9,156 nt of DNA from Spirochaetia bacterium (GTDB lineage: Bacteria; Spirochaetota; Spirochaetia; PWKH01). The notes below the pieces were generated by a model. It worked only from the letters and a program-made list of their open reading frames with translations. It searched no databases and was not told where the DNA came from. Position numbers and translations under genes: made by a program. Shown here piece after piece: positions 6,282-9,156 of this stretch. The DNA lies in assembly GCA_021736545.1 (NCBI GenBank), contig JAIPFS010000044.1:1-9156 (forward strand), written 5' to 3'. Position 1 is the first letter of the stretch. Each line of letters begins with the position of its first letter.

Positions 6282-8182
6282 GCGTACACATCCTCCTCAA
6301 GCACTCTCACATCAGGTTCCGGGGCTTCTGCAGCCTCTACCTCCGCTGCCCTCACTTCGGTGTCTATCCCCCTCTCCAAATCCTGCATCTCTTCATGACT
6401 AATCATCCGTTCATTCATGATGACATTCCTAAAACGTTCCAAGGGATCAAAACGTCGCCAGTAAGCGATCTCCTCATCAGTCCTGTACGCATTCTTGTCA
6501 CTCTTTGAATGCCCTGAAATGCGATATGTCTCCTGGACGATAAGGACAGGACCCTTTTCCAGCACATAGCTGCGAGCTTTTCTGATGGTCCGATATATTT
6601 CCACCGCATCATTTCCGTCAATGGTCCAACCCGGAATTCCGTAGGATGAAGCTCGTACAGCTATGTTATCAACATTCATACTTCGTTTTATGTGGCAGGA
6701 GAGACCGTAGAGATTATTTTCACAAATAAAAATGATCGGCAGCCTCCAGACTGAAGCCAGATTAAGAGCTTCATGAAAAGCCCCTTCGTTGGTGGCACCG
6801 TCACCGAGAAAAGCGGCGGTCACCTGCTTCTTTTTCAGCAGCTGGGCAGATAGTGCCGCTCCCGCAGCCACCGGCAGGGTACCAGCAACAACAGCATCCA
6901 TCCCCATGATCCCCTTGTCCTTATCAACTAAATGCATGGAGCCGCCCTTACCGCCGGCACATCCGGCGGCTTTCCCGAACATCTCTGCAAAGAGGGCATA
7001 ACTGGTCATGCCCCTTCCCAAAGCATGCCCATGACCGCGGTGAGTGCCGAACACCAAATCATTTGAATCCAGGGCACAGCCGGGAACAACGCTGGAAGCC
7101 TCCTGCCCAATACTCAAGTGCGTCGTACCGTGCATTTTTTTAGCTTCAAAAAGTTCCTTGAGCCGCTCATCAATGACCCTGGTCCGGTACATCCGCGAGT
7201 ACATGCAGAGCAGTTTCTCCTCTGGAATTTCGTGGATCTGCGAGGCAATATCATCCTCGTTCAGTACACCCGCCGCGGCCTGCTCATCGGTAACCAGCAC
7301 ATCGATAAAGCCGCCCCTCAAGGCACTGAGAATACCGTTCCGTTTATGTTTACCGTAGGCAACCCCCATAACCAAGGGAATTCCCTTGAAAAGTTCCGGA
7401 TGCACCCCGATAATACGTTCATTAGCAGAAGAATCAATCACATGACCATTGGCATCAAGAAACCAGCCGCTCACCATGGCCGTCCCCCCGGCATGCTGTA
7501 TCCGCCGGGATTCTTCATCACTGATATACCCGGACTTAGTCAGAACATTTGTTCCCAGCTCATTTGTTCCTATCCCGATGCAGGCAATATCCACTTCTCT
7601 TGCGGCCTTCAAGGTCTCAGCAATCTTTCGCTCAGAAATGAGCATCTCTTTCAGCTGCTTCGTTTCAACAACCATAGGGGCTTGAAGCAGCTTAACCTTC
7701 CCCCCAAGTTTTCTGCCCAGCTGCTTCGCCAGTGCTGAACCCTCAATATCCATTGAATTAGATTCAATTATGCCGTGCATCTGCACTGCCGTTATATCAT
7801 AGGACCTTTCGTACGAAATCGCTTCAATCATATGATACAACGAAGTACCCCATTCCACCCCAATGGACATACCGTCCTTCAGCTGTTTTTTCAAGTACTC
7901 CGCAGCCTTCGCTCCAACTTTTTTACCCGTATCCGCCTTTCCAGCATCCATGCTTCCCGATGGAACCACAATTACATCCCGAAGGGAAAATCTATTCTTC
8001 AGCTCAAGTGCCAGATTAAGACAACTTTCATCTGTATCTGAAATCTCTATGGATACAATCCCGGCATCTCTGCCTCGTTTCAGCATCTTGGAAATCTGCG
8101 AGCGTGAAACTCCGAAGACCTCAGCAATATAGGACTGTGACCGCCCTTCAATATAATACATATACGCTATTTGCCTCAGCAT
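6278..8182 (-). CDS. Fusion protein: SorC-family transcriptional regulator + dehydrogenase E1 alpha subunit
   Basis: This is one uninterrupted frame of 634 residues. Residues 1-45 are a helix-turn-helix (YIAEVFGVSRSQISKMLKRG) and 55-308 a complete SorC sugar-phosphate effector domain (GVEWGTSLYHMIEAI 108-122, CIGIGT 201-206, VSGWFLDANGHVID 237-250, ILSALRGGFIDVLVTDEQAA 284-303). Residues 312-634 are a complete E1 alpha: MYRTRVIDERLKELF (331-345), LSIGQEA (356-362), GTHRGHGHALGRG (379-391), the thiamine-diphosphate motif GDGATNEG (460-467) to ENN (488-490), SGHSKSD (556-562) and the ending DVYA. The ATG at 8182 has GGAGGAG six bases upstream; an upstream in-frame ATG at 8326 crosses the promoter and terminator. 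The E1 beta gene overlaps by four bases. The protein could regulate its own operon while forming an E1 heterotetramer, or the two parts could be separated by internal initiation. Catalytic and DNA-binding halves both look intact. Confidence 0.92.
   Translation of the reverse strand: MLRQIAYMYYIEGRSQSYIAEVFGVSRSQISKMLKRGRDAGIVSIEISDTDESCLNLALELKNRFSLRDVIVVPSGSMDAGKADTGKKVGAKAAEYLKKQLKDGMSIGVEWGTSLYHMIEAISYERSYDITAVQMHGIIESNSMDIEGSALAKQLGRKLGGKVKLLQAPMVVETKQLKEMLISERKIAETLKAAREVDIACIGIGTNELGTNVLTKSGYISDEESRRIQHAGGTAMVSGWFLDANGHVIDSSANERIIGVHPELFKGIPLVMGVAYGKHKRNGILSALRGGFIDVLVTDEQAAAGVLNEDDIASQIHEIPEEKLLCMYSRMYRTRVIDERLKELFEAKKMHGTTHLSIGQEASSVVPGCALDSNDLVFGTHRGHGHALGRGMTSYALFAEMFGKAAGCAGGKGGSMHLVDKDKGIMGMDAVVAGTLPVAAGAALSAQLLKKKQVTAAFLGDGATNEGAFHEALNLASVWRLPIIFICENNLYGLSCHIKRSMNVDNIAVRASSYGIPGWTIDGNDAVEIYRTIRKARSYVLEKGPVLIVQETYRISGHSKSDKNAYRTDEEIAYWRRFDPLERFRNVIMNERMISHEEMQDLERGIDTEVRAAEVEAAEAPEPDVRVLEEDVYA
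7202..7222 (-). promoter_or_regulatory. Possible internal translation start for free E1 alpha
   Basis: Within the fusion gene, GAGGAG (7222-7217) lies 12 bases before an in-frame ATG (7204-7202, residue 327). Starting there would give a 308-residue protein beginning at MYSRMYRTRVIDERLKELF, close to a normal E1 alpha. The spacing is longer than ideal and GAG-rich codons (PEEK) can produce this by chance. Confidence 0.25.
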
Positions 8183-8188
8183 ACTTAA

Positions 8189-8195
8189 CTCCTCC
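8189..8195 (-). promoter_or_regulatory. Strong ribosome binding site fixing the fusion-gene start
   Basis: GGAGGAG at 8195-8189 is six bases before the ATG at 8182. It decides against the longer in-frame starts at 8197 and 8326, neither of which has a comparable site. Confidence 0.8.
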
Positions 8196-8210
8196 ATCAC
8201 AATTGACACG

Positions 8211-8239
8211 ATTATAACAATCAGGAACATATGTGACAA
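8211..8239 (-). promoter_or_regulatory. Sigma70-type promoter of the E1 operon
   Basis: On the - strand TTGTCA (8239-8234) and a perfect TATAAT (8216-8211) are separated by 17 bp. Transcription would start near 8204, about 22 bases before the start codon. The initial transcribed region holds TGTCAATTGTGA (8206-8195), an imperfect dyad around AATT that could be an autoregulatory site for the SorC domain; that last point is speculative. Confidence 0.8.
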
Positions 8240-8242
8240 GAG

Positions 8243-8268
8243 AAAAGGTCCCTTTAGGGACCTTTTTT
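8243..8268. terminator. Bidirectional intrinsic terminator between clpP and the E1 operon
   Basis: AAAAGGTCCC (8243-8252), loop TTTA, GGGACCTTTT (8257-8266) and two further T form a textbook stem-loop with A-tract and T-tract. On the - strand it ends clpP transcription (T4) about 108 bases after the stop and only a few bases before the E1 promoter; on the + strand it has T6. Confidence 0.88.
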
Positions 8269-8375
8269 GAAGATCGGCAAATCTGCCGAAGGCTGATAGC
8301 TTCGCACTGCATTTCCGCTGCTCCATCGATTCATGCCGTCACAAAGCTTTCTATTAGACTATACTTCCTGAAATC

Positions 8376-8951
8376 TTAGGATAATTCGCTCATGGTTGTG
8401 ATAATTTCACTTACCAGCCCATATTCCACTGCCTCAGGAGCATCCAGCCAGCAGTCCCTGTCCGTATCCTTCTCAACCTTCTCCAAAGCCGTTCCGGTCT
8501 CGCTGCTGATCAGCTGATTAACCTTAACCCGCAGTTTTTCCAGCTGTCGTGCATGAATCTCTATTTCTGTAGCCACACCCCTTATGCCGCTTAAGGGCTG
8601 GTGAATGAGATAATGAGAATTGGGCAAGGCTATCCGCTGCTTACTCGGCGAAGCCAGAAGAACAATCGCCGCTGCACTAGCTACCAGTCCCATTCCGATG
8701 GTATAGACCTTTGGACCGACAAAACGGATCATATCATAAATGGCAAAACCGGCATCAGCATCGCCGCCGGGGGAATCTATAAATACTTTAATCGGCTCTT
8801 TCCCCTGAGCATCCAGCAGCAGCAGCTGACGAACAACCCGTTCAGCCAGCTCCTTATTTATCTCCCCTGAAATGAGAATTGATCGGGTCTCCAACATACG
8901 CTCGGTCAAAGGCTGATCCTGCTTATCTTTCTTATCTTCTTTTTCTGACAT
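8376..8951 (-). CDS. clpP: ATP-dependent Clp protease proteolytic subunit (ClpP paralogue)
   Basis: It is a cytoplasmic serine peptidase subunit of 191 residues, normal for ClpP, expected to form heptameric rings working with a ClpX/ClpA/ClpC-type unfoldase. The catalytic triad is visible: Ser92 in GLVASAAA, His117 in YLIHQPLSG and Asp166 in EKDTDRDCW. IDSPGG (58-63) and APEAVEYGLV (171-180) are family blocks. The nucleophile region reads GLVASAAA rather than the common GQAASMGA, which fits the second ClpP paralogue known in spirochaetes; the charged N-terminus (SEKEDKKDKQDQ) replaces the usual YDI-type start. The ATG at 8951 follows AGGAG (8965-8961) with nine bases between; an in-frame ATG at 9137 would overlap era and both promoters. 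It is divergent from era and monocistronic, ending in the terminator downstream. Confidence 0.93.
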   Translation of the reverse strand: MSEKEDKKDKQDQPLTERMLETRSILISGEINKELAERVVRQLLLLDAQGKEPIKVFIDSPGGDADAGFAIYDMIRFVGPKVYTIGMGLVASAAAIVLLASPSKQRIALPNSHYLIHQPLSGIRGVATEIEIHARQLEKLRVKVNQLISSETGTALEKVEKDTDRDCWLDAPEAVEYGLVSEIITTMSELS

Positions 8952-8981
8952 ATCTACGCTCTCCTGTTTATTAGTATATAC

Positions 8982-9010
8982 AGTATAATGAGAATTTCTT
9001 CCAAAGTGAA
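8982..9010 (-). promoter_or_regulatory. Probable clpP promoter
   Basis: On the - strand TTCACT (9010-9005) and TATACT (8987-8982) are separated by 17 bp, four and five matches to consensus. Transcription would start near 8975, about 24 bases before the clpP start codon. Confidence 0.5.
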
Positions 9011-9072
9011 GTATAGCCTGTTTTTTCTCACTCCTTCGTATCTCCCCTATTCTCCAAACAGACGAAAACACG

Positions 9073-9078
9073 TATACT
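9073..9078 (+). promoter_or_regulatory. Candidate -10 box placing era on a leaderless transcript
   Basis: TATACT at 9073-9078 lies six bases before the era ATG, so a normal start point would coincide with the start codon. The -35 region (TTCTCC at 9050-9055) is weak, and no Shine-Dalgarno sequence is present before the ATG. Confidence 0.35.
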
Positions 9079-9084
9079 TTCTCC

Positions 9085-9156
9085 ATGAAAAGCGCAGTAG
9101 TATCTATTATCGGACGCCCCTCGGCAGGAAAATCCACTCTCTTAAACCGTATTTGC
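9085..9156 (+). CDS. era: GTPase Era, N-terminal fragment cut by the window edge
   Basis: The first 24 codons, MKSAVVSIIGRPSAGKSTLL then NRIC, contain a complete G1/P-loop (GRPSAGKS, residues 10-17) placed about ten residues from the start, as in Era, the essential GTPase of 16S rRNA maturation and 30S assembly. The GRPSAGKS form, rather than GRPNVGKS, fits spirochaetal Era. Der/EngA has a similar start, so some doubt remains with so short a fragment. No ribosome binding site precedes the ATG. Confidence 0.75.
   Translation, partial: MKSAVVSIIGRPSAGKSTLLNRIC

Noticed and set aside
6085..6402. Two + strand frames of about 100 codons over the repeat
   Set aside because: They are antisense shadows of the E1 genes, open only because the repeat has no stops in any frame.
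7118..7738. 206-codon + strand frame
   Set aside because: It is antisense to the SorC domain coding region, has no family features and no ribosome site.
8183..8326. N-terminal extension of the fusion protein to an ATG at 8326
   Set aside because: It would run through an intrinsic terminator and the TTGTCA/TATAAT promoter; the ATG at 8182 has a near-perfect ribosome site.
8952..9137. N-terminal extension of ClpP to an ATG at 9137
   Set aside because: It overlaps the start of era and the divergent promoters; the ATG at 8951 has AGGAG and gives normal ClpP length.

Overview
The window looks like chromosomal DNA of a free-living spirochaete (Spirochaetia; the genus cannot be fixed from sequence alone). 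The pointers are a periplasmic sugar-binding protein whose mature end begins with the spirochaete-style AEGQKE, a ClpP paralogue of the spirochaetal GLVASAAA type, and an Era G1 motif of the form GRPSAGKS. No rRNA, tRNA, IS transposase or CRISPR array was found.

Left part (1-4849, + strand): the 3' portion of a membrane-type AraC/YesN regulator whose frame is open from base 2 and runs off the left edge. A 365-bp control region follows, with degenerate 45-bp tandem repeats, a perfect 20-bp direct repeat, a consensus-like sigma70 promoter, a 29-bp dyad and two AraC-style direct repeats 20 bp apart. Then come three genes of a carbohydrate ABC importer: a binding protein close to the Thermus glucose/mannose-binding protein, a long MalF-type permease with an apparent extra membrane hairpin, and a MalG-type permease. 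No ATPase is encoded here, so a shared MalK/MsmK-type ATPase elsewhere is likely. The binding-protein and permease genes are separated by a strong GGCCGGCC hairpin.

Convergence zone (4850-5063): hairpins, a possible 24-codon small ORF with a good Shine-Dalgarno sequence, and a T8-ended terminator for the opposing operon.

Middle (5064-8182, - strand): a two-gene operon with a 4-bp ATGA overlap. The first gene encodes one 634-residue protein that fuses a complete SorC-family transcriptional regulator to a complete thiamine-diphosphate dehydrogenase E1 alpha subunit. The second encodes the E1 beta partner, whose N-terminus carries an in-frame tandem-repeat insertion (60-bp period built from 21-bp units) that is open in all six reading frames. 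No E2 or E3 gene is present.

Right part (8243-9156): a bidirectional terminator, a clpP paralogue on the - strand, and the first 24 codons of era on the + strand, apparently leaderless.

Working picture: the left operon imports a hexose under AraC-type control, and the right operon makes a 2-oxoacid or acetoin-type E1 enzyme under a sugar-sensing regulator built into its own alpha subunit. The fusion and the six-frame-open insertion in the next gene are the most unusual features.
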